A stretch of 64,000 nucleotides of DNA, from contig JACVTC010000044.1 in assembly GCA_016946835.1 (NCBI GenBank), forward strand, positions 777,501 through 841,500, given 5' to 3'. The DNA is from Neocallimastix lanati (nom. inval.). Lineage: Eukaryota; Neocallimastigomycota; Neocallimastigomycetes; Neocallimastigales; Neocallimastigaceae. The position numbers were made by a program, and so were the translations under genes. This document shows positions 23,826-37,500 of this stretch, one piece after another. Position 1 is the stretch's first letter, and the number at the start of each line of letters is the position of its first letter. Below the pieces are notes generated by a model that saw only the letters and a program-made list of their open reading frames with translations, did not search any database and was not told the DNA's origin.

Positions 23826-25290
23826 ATTTTATTTTATTTTATTTTATTTTATTTCGATTGATACTTGCAATTTATTATAATTCACATATTTATTTTATTT
23901 TATTAGTACTTGTATTTTTATTATAATTCAAATATTTATTTTGTTTTATTTTATTTTATTTTTATTAATACTTGTATTTTTATTATAATTCAAATAATTT
24001 TTTTATTTTATTTTATTTTATTTTATTTTATTTTATTTTATTTTATTTTTATTAATACTTTATTCCTTTATATTACTTCACTATTTTATTTTATTTTATT
24101 TTATTTTACTTTATTTTATTTTATTTTATTTTATTTTATTTTATTTTATTTTATTTTATTTTATTTTATTTTATTTTATTTTATTTTATTTTATTTTTAT
24201 TAATACTTTATTCCTTTATATTACTTCACTATTTATTTTATTTTATTTCTTTTATTTTATTTTATTTTATTTTATTTTTATTAATACTTTATTCTTTAAT
24301 ATTACTTCACTATTTATTTTATTTTATTTTATTTTTATTAATACTTTATTCTTTAATATTACTTCACTATTTATTTTATTTTATTTCTTTTATTTTATTT
24401 TATTTTATTTTATTTTATTTCTTTTATTTTATTTTATTTTATTTTATTTTATTTTATTTTATTTTATTTTATTTTATTTTATTTTATTTTATTTTATTTT
24501 ATTTTATTTTATTTTATTTTATTTTATTTTATTCAATCTGTACTTCATATTTATATTTCAATATTTATTCATTTTATTTTATTTTATTTTATTTTATTTT
24601 ATTTTATTTTATTTTATTTTATTTTATTTTATTTTATTTTATTTTATTTTATTTTATTTTATTTTATTTTATTTTATTTTATTTTATTTTATTTTATTTT
24701 ATTTTATTTTATTTTATTTTATTTTATTTTATTTTATTTTATTTTATTTTATTCAATCTGTACTTCATATTTATATTTCAATATTTATTCATTTTATTTT
24801 ATTTTATTTTATTTTATTTTATTTTATTTTATTTTATTTTATTCAATCTGTACTTCATATTTATATTTCAACTATTTATTTTATTTTATTCATTCTGTAT
24901 TTCATATTTATATTTCAACTATTTATTTTATTTTATTCAATCTGTACTTTATATTTATATTTCAACTATTAATTTTATTTTATTCATCCTGTACTTTATA
25001 TTTATATTTCAACTATTTATTTTATTTCATTCAATCTGTACTTCATATTTTTATTTCAACTATTTATTTTATTTTATTTTATTCATTCTGTACTTCATAT
25101 TTATATTTCAACTATTTATTTTATTTTATTCAATCTGTACTTTATATTTATATTTCAACTATTTATTTTATTTTATTCATTCTGTACTTCATATTTATAT
25201 TTCAACTATTTATTTTATTTTATTCAATCTGTACTTTATATTTATATTTATATTTCAACTATTTATTTTATTTTATTTTATTTTATATAC
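23826..25290. repeat. Long (TTTTA)n microsatellite with embedded 50-bp minisatellite
   Basis: About 1.4 kb of TTTTA pentamers, broken by TTCTTTTA variants. From about 24535 it turns into a higher-order repeat carrying CAATCTGTACTTCATATTTA and CATTCTGTA variants. Reading frames across it are low-complexity Phe/Ile/Tyr artefacts. Confidence 0.97.
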
Positions 25291-26141
25291 TTATACTTCT
25301 ATATTATTACATTCTATATTTTTTTTCATTTTATTTTTAAATATTCTTTTTAAAATTCTTATTTCCTTTTTAATATTTTTTTATCTAATATTTTAAATAA
25401 ATTTTATATAATACGAAAATCTTTTTTACTCAGGAGCATTATATTTAACTTGATAAGGAAAGATTATTTGAAAATTTAATTATAAATATTAAATTAAAAC
25501 TTTTTTTTAGTAATAGTAATAATAACAATAACATTTTTAAACATAAATTTCTATTAAATAATAAATAAATTATTTTAGATATTTATATTATACAAATCTA
25601 ATAAACTAACAAAAAGAGCATTACTATTTTTACAAATAGTAAAGTTTTTTTAGAAAGCCTGATAGAAATAATTTAAAATATTAATTATTTTCTTTTATAA
25701 GTATTATAATACTTAAATATCATTATATATATTTAAAATGTATATTTGAATATTTATTAAAAATATGAAATATACATTAAATATATTTTTAAAAAATATA
25801 TTAATTTAATAATTGGTTTATTTTATAAAAATTATTTATTTATTTATTAATTTACTACAATATAAAATAAAAATAATGAGAAATGCAATACATTCATATT
25901 TTTAATATTTTATAATACTAATATATAATAATAAAGACATCTTTTAATTTTATTTAATAATATTTAATTAAGTAAAAAATATTTAAAATAAATTTATAAA
26001 AAAAATTTTTTTTTAATATTTTTAAGCTAACCCTATCAATAAATATTAAATAAATTTAAATATTGAATTTCTTATTAAATAAAAAAATTTAATTTTCAAT
26101 TAATTGTAATTATGATTTTGAAAGGATTTTAATAATTATTT
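25291..26141. other. AT-rich spacer downstream of the transposase
   Basis: No gene or clear repeat. If the transposase belongs to a terminal-inverted-repeat element, one end should be in or beyond this stretch, but I could not recognise it. Confidence 0.45.
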
Positions 26142-27591
26142 TTATTTTGTTTTATTAAAATTAATGATTTCATTATTCAATATAATTAAACAATTAAACC
26201 AATTTTCGATGATATCATTTTTACTACATCCAATATTTTTTAATTCGGCTTCCATATTTTTATAATATTCAACTAAAATATTAATGTCATCGACCCTTTC
26301 TGATATTCTGCTCTTTTTTCTCCAAATTCCTTTAATTCTCATATGGTAATCATAGTAAGATTTGGATTCTTCAAATTGTATTGTATATATTAATTTATAA
26401 AATGAAGGCTTTTTTACAAATAAATTTTTTAAATAACTGTTATAAGATTCTGAAGCATTATTTGTTATGTGGTCTATATTATTGTAATAATTCCAATATT
26501 TTATATTATAGATATTTAGAAATATTTTCTCAAAATAATCTAAAAAATTCAAAAAATTGGGAACAGGTAGATTTATATCTCATGCATGTATTTTTAATTT
26601 TATTAAAAATATCAGGTATGTATTCAATATTAATAAAACATAAATTAGAAATCGCTTTATAATAAGTATTTAAAATATTATGATCTTTCACTTCCTTGTA
26701 ACATAATTTATTTTTTTTTGTCATTAATAATCTTTTATAATGCCAAAAACAATATTTAATATTTATATTGGGAAAAATATTTTCCACTGCATTAGATATT
26801 CCTTTTTCAAAATCACAATGAAAAATTTTTTCTGAGAAATTAATATTTGCATTATATTTAATTATATTTTTTTTTATTTCATTAAATAATATTTCGTAAG
26901 TTGTTTGTTCTTTGTTTTTTAATATTGACATGGAAGTAGTGTAAAAACAATTTAATTCTGTAACATAAGTTCTGGTAATGAATACTTGATAACTATTAGT
27001 TGGAGCTATTAAAAATGTACCATCAGCAAATATATGTTTATTCTCCATAAATAATTTTGCTTGGAATGGTGATTGAAAAATTATTATATTAGAATTTTTG
27101 AATATCATAAAGTATTCACCTCTTATTGTTTTATAATATTCAGATACATTAGGAACTTCATCAAATGTTTTTACATTAGGAAATAATTGTTTGTTTTTAT
27201 ATCTTGTTATTTGGGATTTAATTGTTTTATATTCAGGGCATATATATCCTATTTCTTGAGAAATTTTATCAAATATGCGTTTTGATTTTATATCAGAAGG
27301 AATCAAACTTTTTTTTATTTCATCTTTAATTTTATGTTTTATTAATGATTTGGATGCATTAATTTCATTACCAGGATGATTATGTGAAGAATCATAATTT
27401 AAAACCTCTTTATTATCATTTAAAATAATAAAAGACTTACATTTATTTAATGTTTTATATTCTGTACATCTATATATTTTTGTATTATCTTTTTTTAATT
27501 TTGAAAAATTATATTTAAATTTTCGATCTATAATTATTTGCTCTTTTCCTCGATTTGTTTCACTTATATCAATTTTTAGATTTCCCTCCAT
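26142..27591 (-). pseudogene. FLYWCH zinc finger + MULE-type transposase, frameshifted
   Basis: ATG at 27591. The N-terminal segment has the FLYWCH pattern: FKYNF, then YRC, KCKS and HNH at about residues 26-73. A Mutator-like DDE transposase follows with first Asp in FADGTF (residue 191 of the first frame), second Asp in HCDFE (261), the CFWH motif near 282-285, and the Glu in NNASESYNSYL of the second frame. The two frames (27591-26530 and 26552-26142) are separated by one extra base in an A6 run at 26551-26556; removing the shift would keep the fold continuous. Such enzymes excise and reinsert DNA with terminal inverted repeats; none were recognised. It could be a recently dead transposase or a homopolymer sequencing error. 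Confidence 0.85.
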
Positions 27592-27676
27592 CAAAATTTT
27601 TAATATAAATATTAATAAATATGAAAATATTTATTTTTTATTTTTTATTTAATATGTATTTTCAATTTTTTTTAAA

Positions 27677-28275
27677 AATTACAATTATAAATATAAAAAT
27701 ATTTTATTTTATTTCAAGAAAATTATTAAAAAAATATTTATCTTTTTTTTTTTATTTTATTTTTTCATTATAAAATAAAATATTTATTTAATTATTATTT
27801 ATTTATATAATAAAAAATTACAGTTATAAATATAAATAAATATGAAAATATTTTATTTTATTTCAAGAAAATTACTAATAAAATATTTTATTTCAAGAAA
27901 ATTACTAAAAAAATATTTATCTTTTCTTTTTTTTATTTTATTTTTTCATTATAAAATAAAATATTTATTTAATTATTATTTATTTATATAATAAAAAATT
28001 ACAGTTATAAATATAAATAAATATGAAAATATTTTATTTTATTTCAAGAAAATTACTAATAAAATATTTTATTTCAAGAAAATTACTAATAAAATATTTT
28101 ATTTCAAGAAAATTACTAAAAAAATATTTATCTTTTCTTTTTTTATTTTATTTTTTTATTATAAAATAAAATATTTATTTAATTATTATTTATTTATTTA
28201 TTTATTTATATAATAAAAAATTACAGTTATAAATATAAATAAAAATGAAAATATTTTATTTTATTTTTTTTTTTT
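27677..28275. repeat. Imperfect tandem repeat, 180-220 bp unit, about three copies
   Basis: Copies share ATTACAGTTATAAATATAAA (starting near 27818, 27999 and 28222) and the internal block TTTCAAGAAAATTACTAATA, itself repeated two to three times. It lies directly upstream of the transposase gene and may be a subterminal repeat. Confidence 0.8.
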
Positions 28276-28760
28276 TTAATAAAAATTTTTTTTTATATTA
28301 AAATTTTTCTAATAAATTTTTTTTTTTTTTTTTTTTTTAAAATTTTACTAATAAATTTTATTATTATTATTTATTAATTATAATATATACTTTATTATTT
28401 AATTAAATTGAATAATATGAATACTATTTAATTATCTTTAAAAAAAAATATTTTTTTTTTTTTTTTTTTTTTTTATTTAATTATTAAAGATAAATTTAAT
28501 TTGCAGTTTATTTAACGTATATTATTTGTTGATTAATTTATATTATTAAACTTTAATTTATAATATTTCATTAATATAATATTTTATTTGCATAATATTT
28601 AAGGATAAATTTTATTAAGTCTATTACTATGAATAATTTAGAGTTATTCTAAAACTAGACTAATTTATTGTATAAATTATTGTTTAATATTACCATTGAA
28701 TAACTAGGCTTATTCTAATATTAAACTAAAAAAATTTTACTTACCACCGGGGCAACAAGA
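28276..28760. other. AT-rich spacer with T runs
   Basis: Several T runs of 15 or more between 28262 and 28475. No gene seen. Confidence 0.5.
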
Positions 28761-28773
28761 GGATTCTCCACCA
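28761..28773 (-). promoter_or_regulatory. Second copy of the candidate primer-binding site
   Basis: Minus strand TGGTGGAGAATCC, preceded on that strand by GTATAAATCAA and followed by CTCTTGTTGCCCCGG. Identical 13-mer to 22601-22613, which suggests a tRNA-primed LTR family now reduced to fragments. Confidence 0.45.
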
Positions 28774-29743
28774 TTGATTTATACCTAATATTCTTAATCT
28801 ACAAAAATTAAATTTTGTAGAAGTGAATAAAAGGATAAATACTGAATAAAATTGATTTAAGAAATTTAAAAAAAAATAAATATGTTTTATTATTAAACAC
28901 AAAAATGTTTTATTAAAAAATTTATTTTTATTTTAATATTAATCTTTATTTATTTAATAATTAATTTTGTTTAAATTAATAAAATAATTGTTAAAACTAA
29001 TAAAATAATAAAATGAAATATTTATTATTTATACTAATTTATTTTAAATTTTAATAATAAAATTGATTATTAATAACTAATAAAATATATAATAATTTAT
29101 CAAAATAATTAATAATCATAAAAATTGATTATTAAAAACTAATAAAATATCTATAATAATTTATTAAATAATTAATAATAAAGAATAATTTATAAGAAAT
29201 ATTTACATGTTTTTATATTTTTCTTTAATTTTAAACTATTTGCATTAAAAATAATGAAATTAATAAAAGAGAAATAAAGAATAATTTATTATTAAATTAA
29301 ACAATATTTACAATTAAAATATTAATAAAGATGAGTTTTAAAATGTTATTTTAATTACAATTTGTTTATAAAAGTTGAGTTATAAAATAAATAAAATAAT
29401 CATTATTTTAAATAAAAGTAACTTAAAAATTATTTAACTATTTAATTTTAATTTTGAGATGTTTATAAGTTTGTTTATTTGTTATTTATAATTTATTAAA
29501 TTTGTTTACTATTTTGTTTATTTGTAGTTTTAGAAAAATATTATTTATTAATTTATTTTAGTTTTTAATTAAAATTATTAATGATTAATTAATTATTATT
29601 TTATTTTAATTATTTTTATTTAATTAAATTTTCTTTAATATGGATTTAATTTTTTTATAGAATGGATTAATTTTTGGGTTAAGTTAGACAAGAATTTGTT
29701 CTTTATTATTTATTTTAATTTAATAATTTTGTTATTTATCAAA
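28774..29743. other. AT-rich spacer, possible LTR remnant
   Basis: No gene. On the minus strand this would hold the LTR preceding the primer site at 28761, but I found no second copy to define its ends. Confidence 0.4.
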
Positions 29744-30634
29744 TGTAAGAAACTCTAATAAAAAGAAATTTTTTATAAGAGTTTATTTTTTATATTGATT
29801 GAGTTTATTATTAAAAAAAAATAAAGAAAAATACTTATATTTAAATAGACGAAAATTAGAAAAAGTAGAAGACTCGTATATAAAAATAAGTTTTTAAAAC
29901 ACAAAATTTTATTAAAAAAAATTTTTAAACTTTAAATTTTAGGTTATTATTATTTTTAATATTTATCTTTATTAATATTTTTAATAATAATAACTCTTGA
30001 TTTCTGAAAAAACAGAAATCAATCGTAATTTTATACTTTTTATTTTTTAATTAATCTTATTTTATATTTATTTATTATTATTATTTTTTTATCATGTGTC
30101 TGTTTAATTAATTATTAATTATTATTATTATTTTTTTTTTCATGTGTTTATTTAATTAATAATTATTTAATATAATATATAAATTATTTCTTAATTAAGC
30201 TATTGTTTGCTAGTCAGCTGTTGTATCTTCAGGAAAAGACTAGCAGAAAAACCTGAAGATTTTCTTAATTGTATTAAATTAGAACGAATTATTTCAAAGA
30301 AATTTATTATTTAATTTAATTTAATTATTATTTAATATTATTGTGAAAATAATTTTAGAATAATAAATATTAATTTTAATTTATTTATTATTTAATATTA
30401 TTGTGGAAATATTTAGAAGAATTTTAAATTTTAAATATAATTGTATTTGTGAAAATTCTATTATTATTTTTTAATAATTAATATTATTATACTTACGTAT
30501 TTTAATTTTTTAATTAATAAAATTTATATTTAGATTAATTTGTAATTAATAAAATTTATATTTAGATTAATTCGTAATTAATAAAATTTATATTTAGACT
30601 AAGAAATATAGAAAATATTTCTATTTTTCTTACA
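29744..30634 (-). repeat. 3' LTR of element C
   Basis: 891 bp. On the minus strand TGTAAGAAAAATAG...GAGTTTCTTACA, with inverted ends TGTAAGAA/TTCTTACA. Internal landmarks: U3 stem-loop 30225-30260, TATA at 30035, inferred transcript start AAGAGTTATTAT at 29998. Confidence 0.93.
30225..30260 (-). promoter_or_regulatory. U3 stem-loop, element C version
   Basis: Nine perfect pairs (ATCTTCAGG with CCTGAAGAT) around an 18-nt loop, read on the minus strand as TTTTTCTGCTAGTCTTTT. The loop differs by one base from that of the E-type LTRs although the stem sequence is different. Confidence 0.85.
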
Positions 30635-30670
30635 TTGCTCCCTTTAGAAAAGATTTTTGTGAAAATCTCT

Positions 30671-33600
30671 TTAATTATTTATGTTATTATTAACTTCTAT
30701 TAATTCCTTCTTTCTTTCCGTATAGGGTTCCAATTGGGAGATATGAAATATCGGGTGGAGATGCATGTTTTCTGGTAATTCCAACCGATAATTCATTCTT
30801 CCCCGTTCTTCTAAAATTCTAAAAGGGCCAAGATATTGATTTGACAGCTTTTTAGCAGGCTCATTTGTGAAATAATAACGTTTGAGCCAGACTTTATCGT
30901 TGACCTTAAGAATTGGTCCAGAAGATTTTTTATTGTCTCCGAATCTTTTAAAATCTTCCTTAGCCTTAATTAAGTGTTTCTTTAATGAGTCAAAGTGGGT
31001 AGCCCAGTCACGAGTAAGAACGGAAGCATTATCTTTTAAGAGGATTGGAGGAGAATCAATGTTGCAGCATGGGTTGAATCCATAATTGGCGTAAAAGGGG
31101 GATTTACCAATTGATTTATGTAAGGAATTATTGTATGCGATTTCACACAAGGGAAGATAAAAACACCAGTCTGTTTGGGCAGAGGAGCAATAACAACGTA
31201 GATATTGTTCGATCACTGAGTTTGCTCGTTCGATTTGTCCATTACTCTGCTGATGGTGAGCTGTCGCAAGGCTCGGTTTAACACCTAAGGAGTGGCATAT
31301 GGAAGTCCAGAATTCGGATGAAAACTGGGATCCATGATCCGAAACAATAACTTTTGGGAACCCATGATAGCGAAAAACGTTAGCAAGAAGAAGTCTTGCA
31401 GTTAATTCAGCTGAAGGTACATCTGAACAAGGGATCAGATGAATCATCTTGGTAAGGTGATCCGAGACAACCATGATACACGTACAATTTTGTGAATTGG
31501 GGAGAGAAACAATGAAATCCACACCGATGATTTCCCAAGGTTTGCTGGGAACTGGTAATGGTTGGATTTTCCCGTACGGCTTATGGTGGCGTATTTTGTT
31601 CTTCCCACAAACTTCACAAGAGTATACATAATTTTGAACGTCATTACGCATATTTGGCCACCAATAATAGCGCTTTAATTTTTCAAGAGTCTTATTGACA
31701 CCTTGGTGACCATTAACTGGTGTGTCGTGGAACGACCTTAAGATGTTAGGTTTTAATGGAAAAGGTACAATGATCCTTTTCTGAAAGTGAAGGATTCCTT
31801 CAACTATGCTAAAAACAGAAGATTTTAATTGGGAGTCTTTATTTTTTAGTTTTGAGAAAATGTCTCTACAATATTTGTCTTTTTTCTGAGCTTCTATCAA
31901 TTTGTTAATATTTTCTATAGTAGTACAACAGAAATCTTCTACTTTTAAAAGAGTTGTCTTGATAGATTTTTTACCATCTTGCAATTCCTTGTAGTCTGGT
32001 CTCCTGGAAAGTGCATCTGGTCTGCTGTTTTTTTCTCCAGATCTATATGATATTCTGTAATCAAATTTTGAGAGAAATAAACCCCATCTTATTTGTCTTT
32101 GGTTTAAGTGATGAGGTTTTTTGAAATAGAGTAAGTTTTTATGATCTGTTATAATTTGAACTGGTAGCTTTGAACCTTCCAAGTGATGTCTCCACACTTC
32201 TAATGCGGTTATGACAGCTAAAAGCTCTTTATCATATATAGTATAATTAGATTCAGTTAGGGTCATGGATCTAGAATAAAATGCTACTGGGTGAAGCTGA
32301 TTATCTTCTTCACTTTTTTGAGACAAGATACATCCAACGGCGAAGTCACTTGCATCTGTTTCTACAATGAATTCTTTATCTGGGTCAGGATGAATAAGGA
32401 GTTTGTTACTTTTGAAGGATTCTTTTAACCTAGTAAATGCTTCATCGGCTTTCTCATTCCATATGTACTGATTATCCTTTTTTAATAATTTTCTGAGTGG
32501 CTCCATGATTTGAGCAAAGTCTTTTATAAACCTCCTATAGAAATTGCATAAGCCAAGAAAGCTTTGAAGTTCCTTGAGATTTTTTGGAACGGGCCACTCT
32601 AGAATAGATTTCAGCTTATCTTCATTCATAATAAGTCCTTTAGAAGAGATTCTGAATCCTAAGAAATTTGTTTCCTGGACATGGAAGTCGCACTTTTCTA
32701 ATTTTGCGTATAATCCATTTTCTATTAGCCTACTCAATATGAGGGAAACATGACTTGTATGTTCTTTACTACTTTTAGAATAAATAATAATATCATCCAA
32801 GTAGATTTGAACAAATCTTCCAATAACATCAGAGAATATATCCTGTACAAAGTGTTGGAAGACTGAAGGTGCATTTCTTAGCCCGAACGGCATTACTAAG
32901 TATTCGTAATGTCCTATGGGAGTCCTAAACGCCGTCAAATATTCATGTCCTTCTCGTATTCTTATTAAATTGTATGCTGATCTGAGATCCAGACGTGTAA
33001 AAATTACCGCACCCTGGAAGGACTCAATAAGATCATTTATCCTTGGTATAGGGTAACTATTTCTAATAGTAATTGAATTCAACTTGCGATAGTCAACACA
33101 AAGTCTTAACGTCCCATCATGTTTTCTTACAAAGAGAACTGGAGCACCAGCGGGTGAATTCGACTTCCGAATAAATCCCTTATTTAAATTTTCATTTATA
33201 TATTCCTTTAAGGCTTTCATTTCTGTGATAGATAAAGAATATATTGGACCGTAGTAAAGTTGACTTCCTGGGATTAAATCTATAGACATGTCATAATTTC
33301 TGTGGGGTGGCAATTTGTCGGCTTCTTTTTTCTCAAATGTTTTCTTTAAATTGAAGTAATATTTTTCAACAATTTCTTTTTTTGTTTCAATGCTTTGTTC
33401 TTTAGTACATTCAATAGGGATTTCTTGTAAAGCAGCACAAAGATCTACATCATTTTCTTCATTAAGAAGATTATCATAGACAATTGTATCGTCATGGACC
33501 ATAGAAGCAGCAAAATCTTTGGAATGGAAGATAAATTTATTCCCTTTTGCTGAATCACAATGTTTTGCACAGTACTTTTCTAAGAAGTAAATAGTATTTT

Positions 33601-34552
33601 TTTCAAAATTTATATAGGGCTTATGTTTGTTAAGCCAATCTCTTCCTAGAATTCCAGTAATTCCTTGGAGTTGTAAACTGGCAATATTAAATTCAAATGT
33701 TTCATGGTGATCCATAAGGCTGAGTTTAAGAGGTTTAGTCACATACTTAATATTCATAGATTTTCCATTTGGTAGTTGAATGTTAATAGGAGATGGTAGA
33801 CCAGAATACGGAATCTTATTTATTTTAACGAAATTTTGACAAATGAAACTTCTGGAAAAGCCAGAATCTATTAATAATTTAATTTTAATTTTATCATTGT
33901 TGACTACTAATAAAAAAGTGGAGGTCATCATATTTTTCTTGTTAGGAGTGAAATTTGCTGATAATAGATTATCAATTTTACTTTTCTTATATTTCTGATA
34001 ATTTTTATTTCTATATTCACTCCTTTTGGATTCGGAGAATTTCCTTTTGTGATAGGTATCCTTAGGACTTTTATCTTTAGACTTTAGGTTGGTTTCCAAA
34101 TAACATTTCTTATCCAATGTGATAATCAAATTAGTAGCTTCAAATAAGTTAGAAGGCCGTTCGGCTTTATCAAATTCTTTTTGAACTTCTTCTAGGAGTC
34201 CTCTTCTTATTAAGTCAATGTAGACTCCATCATTCCATCCAATTCTTTTGGCAAGCCTTCTAAATTCTATAGTATAAAAGGCTGCCTTTCCAAGGGTCCT
34301 TTGTCTTAAATTTAATAGTTTTTCAATAAGAGAATACCTCTGTTCTTTGCTATCACCAAAATTGTTGATTAGTAATTCTTTAAATTTCTCATATCCAAGT
34401 GTTTGAAGAATCCCTTCTTCCTTAAGAGATAAACCCCATTTTTTTGAAGGACCTTGTAATTTGTGAATTAAAAAAGAACATTTACTTTCTTCAGCAGTAA
34501 AAGAATTTGGGTGGTCATGGAAAAAGAGCTCACATTGGCTAATAATTTCTAT

Positions 34553-34555
<3 letters not shown>
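30671..34555 (-). pseudogene. Element C gag-pol, main part (5' end displaced by LINE)
   Basis: 1294 codons in one frame with no stop. Gag remainder without a CCHC knuckle but with a Lys/Arg-rich tail; protease LIDSG; reverse transcriptase with YLDD in QIYLDDIIIYS; RNase H with ETDAS; integrase HHCC finger followed by VDFIVSLP, VSDHGSQFSS and NGQIERAN as the D,D,E core; GPF module; short C-terminus with no chromodomain. The first 59 codons of gag lie at 38336-38160 on the other side of the LINE. The ATG at 34555 is an internal Met, not the original start. The integrase and RT residues look intact, so the LINE insertion is the obvious lesion. Confidence 0.93.
34542..34555. repeat. LINE target-site duplication, left copy
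   Basis: ATAATTTCTATCAT, identical to 38146-38159 on the far side of the LINE; both within gag codons of element C. Confidence 0.95.
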
Positions 34556-34591
<36 letters not shown>

Positions 34592-37500
34592 GGCAGCAAA
34601 CTTGTTTCATCTTTATTAATTAAATATTTGATAAAATACATGTAATAAAATAATAAAAAAAAAAAAAAAAGATAAAAAAATAAACAAAAAATAAAACACA
34701 AAATAAAAATAAAATAATGGTATAATATATTCTAGTTTCATTTAATTAATATTTGTAAGACTTCACAAGGGCATTATTATACTGAAGTATAATAATTAAC
34801 TTTGACTTCGCAATGTTAATCATAATTTTAAGATACAAAATTATGATCTTCATTGGTTGCGCTAGCCCTGCTGGCCTGTCTTACTGTTTCTTCAGCATTG
34901 ACGCTCTTGGTAGTAGTAGTACGATTCGATTTGAACCTATTGAACAAAGACCATTGCTGGCCAATAGCAATAGGTATAATCGATTGGAGAAGTGCCGCAG
35001 TAACCACTAAGAACGGAGTATCAGAATAAGCACCTGATTTCATCTGGCACTTAAATAGATCCTTCCATTCCCTTGTACTGTTATTAATACTTCGACCTCC
35101 AAGAAGGAAATTAAACACTTTTTCACACACACTAGAATCAATATACACATTATTTTCAATACTATTACTAACATTACTAAAAATACTATTACTAATATTA
35201 TTATTACTATTATAACTATTACTATTATTACTATTACTATTATCATTATTACTATTAACAATATCATTTGTTAGGTTGCCACGGTAAAAAGCATTATATA
35301 AAAATAAAATTTTATCATTAACTTTACTACGAGTATGATTGAAAAAGGGACAATCAATTAACCAATGACTTATCCATTGTTTATTACTTTTACAACAGGG
35401 ACAAAAATTAGGACACATTTGGTCCACTATTTTTGCAGCTTTAGCAATTCTAGCATCTAATCTATATCCGCTTCGTGCTCTCAATAGCCAATAGAAACCA
35501 TATGAAAGATCAGGATAGTCATAACAAAGTTTTATAAATTTTGATGTTTCTTCGAATTTGTTTTTGTCATAAAACTCAGCTTTAATAGAATTGATTTTCA
35601 TATCTCTTTTCCAATAAAAATCCTTGATTTTATTATCGTTATTACCTCTTTTCTCTAGTTTACGTTTAAGAGTTCTACTTTCTTTTGTCCATGTATATTT
35701 TCTAGATTTTGGAATATTATTAACTAAATAGGAAATAATACAATTTGAATTTTTCCATTTATCAAAACATTTGACCTGAGACAAAGCACACTTAGCTGAC
35801 AATGGAGGAATATGTAAATCTTTTGAAATAGAATATACATTAATAAATGATTTGGCTTTTTGTATACCTGCAATCCATCTTAATCCTTTATTAATTAATT
35901 TCTGAGTATTATTTGTTCTCGTTTTATTCGAACCAAGTAAAGGTGCAAAGTAAGAGACTTTACTAAGTACATAAGAGTTAATTATAATCTTCTTAAATGG
36001 AATAGGAATTTTGGAATTTGAAAGAAATTTACTAACAGAAAAGAGAGCTTTAGTTACTTTAGAGTTAAGTAATTTAATAATAGGTTTCAACGATAAGCTT
36101 TTATCAAATGGTATACCTAAATAGGTATAACATTTAGTTATTGGAATTGGTTGACCAGCAAGATAAAAAGTAGGATCTCTTTTATTTTGAAAAAGAGGTG
36201 CGTCTGGTCGAATCACCATCGTTGCACACTTATTAATTCCAAAATTCATCATATTAAATTTAGCCCATTCATTTACCTTCTTAAGCATTTTTTTCAACTT
36301 AGTTCTTGACGGTGCGCATAAAACAATATCATCTGCAAAGAGTCCACCACAACATCTAGATTCGCCTAAAGGAATTCCAAGTTCTGAAACATCATTAAAA
36401 ATGTCATTAATAAAAAGATTGAAAAGAATTGGTGATAGTGGGCAACCTTGTCTAACTCCTTTCATAATATTAAAAGATTCCGAATATTGATCATCAATTT
36501 TAACACTAGCTTTGGATGTCAAATATAGATTTTTTATAAATTGATAACATTTACCTCTAATACCTAAAGCATCTAATTTATATAAAATATTACCTATTGG
36601 AACAGAATCATATGCCTTTTTTAAATCTAGAAAAGCTAGGTAAGTTTCTTTATTATCATTTTTACGCCTTTGACAAATTTCTCGAATTGAAATAAATAAA
36701 CTAACACATTCTTCTTTAGTACGAAATCCAAATTGCTCTGGCCTAATAAAATTATTTTTAAGTCCATATTCTGAAATTCTTTTGGAGACTATTTTCGAAA
36801 TGAGTTTAATACCATTGTTAATCAGAGAGATACCTCGATAATTGTCACAATCAGATAGATCATCTCCTTTTTTAGGAATAGATATAATACTTGCTTCATT
36901 CCATGAGCTAGGAAATTCTCCATTCCAAATTCTTGAGTATATCTTCTGTAAACAATTTAAACCAGAAGAAGAATTATTTACTGAATTTTCGTCATCCGGA
37001 GGAATTAAAGCTTTATAAAATTCAATAGGAATTCCATCCGGGCCTGAAGCTTTAAAATTTGGAGTAGCCAAAATTGCTTCTCTAATTTCTTCTATACTGA
37101 TGTCTTGATTTATATCCCATTCATTGTGTCTCGTATACCTAATTGTTCCATTGGAAAATTTATTATACCATTCGATTAATGCACTATTGATATCAGAATG
37201 GCTTGAAGCAAGTTTTTTATAGTGATTGTGCCATACTTCTAACTGTTCTTTAGTAGAAGTAGCTAGTTTACCATTTTTGTCCTTTACTGGAGAATTTGAC
37301 ATATTTTTAAATTTATCTACTTTTGCTGTTGTTTTAAGCCATTTCCAAGCTTTTTTAGGGTTATGAGATTTCATATATTCACATCCTGTATTAATCCAAT
37401 GTTGGTATTCAGTTTTCCTATAAATATTACACATATGATGAATAATTTTGCACATTCTATTATATTTATCAATTAATTCTTCAAATTCATCTAAATTATG

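Noticed and set aside
23910-24203. Phe/Tyr-rich protein
   Set aside because: Translation of the TTTTA microsatellite.
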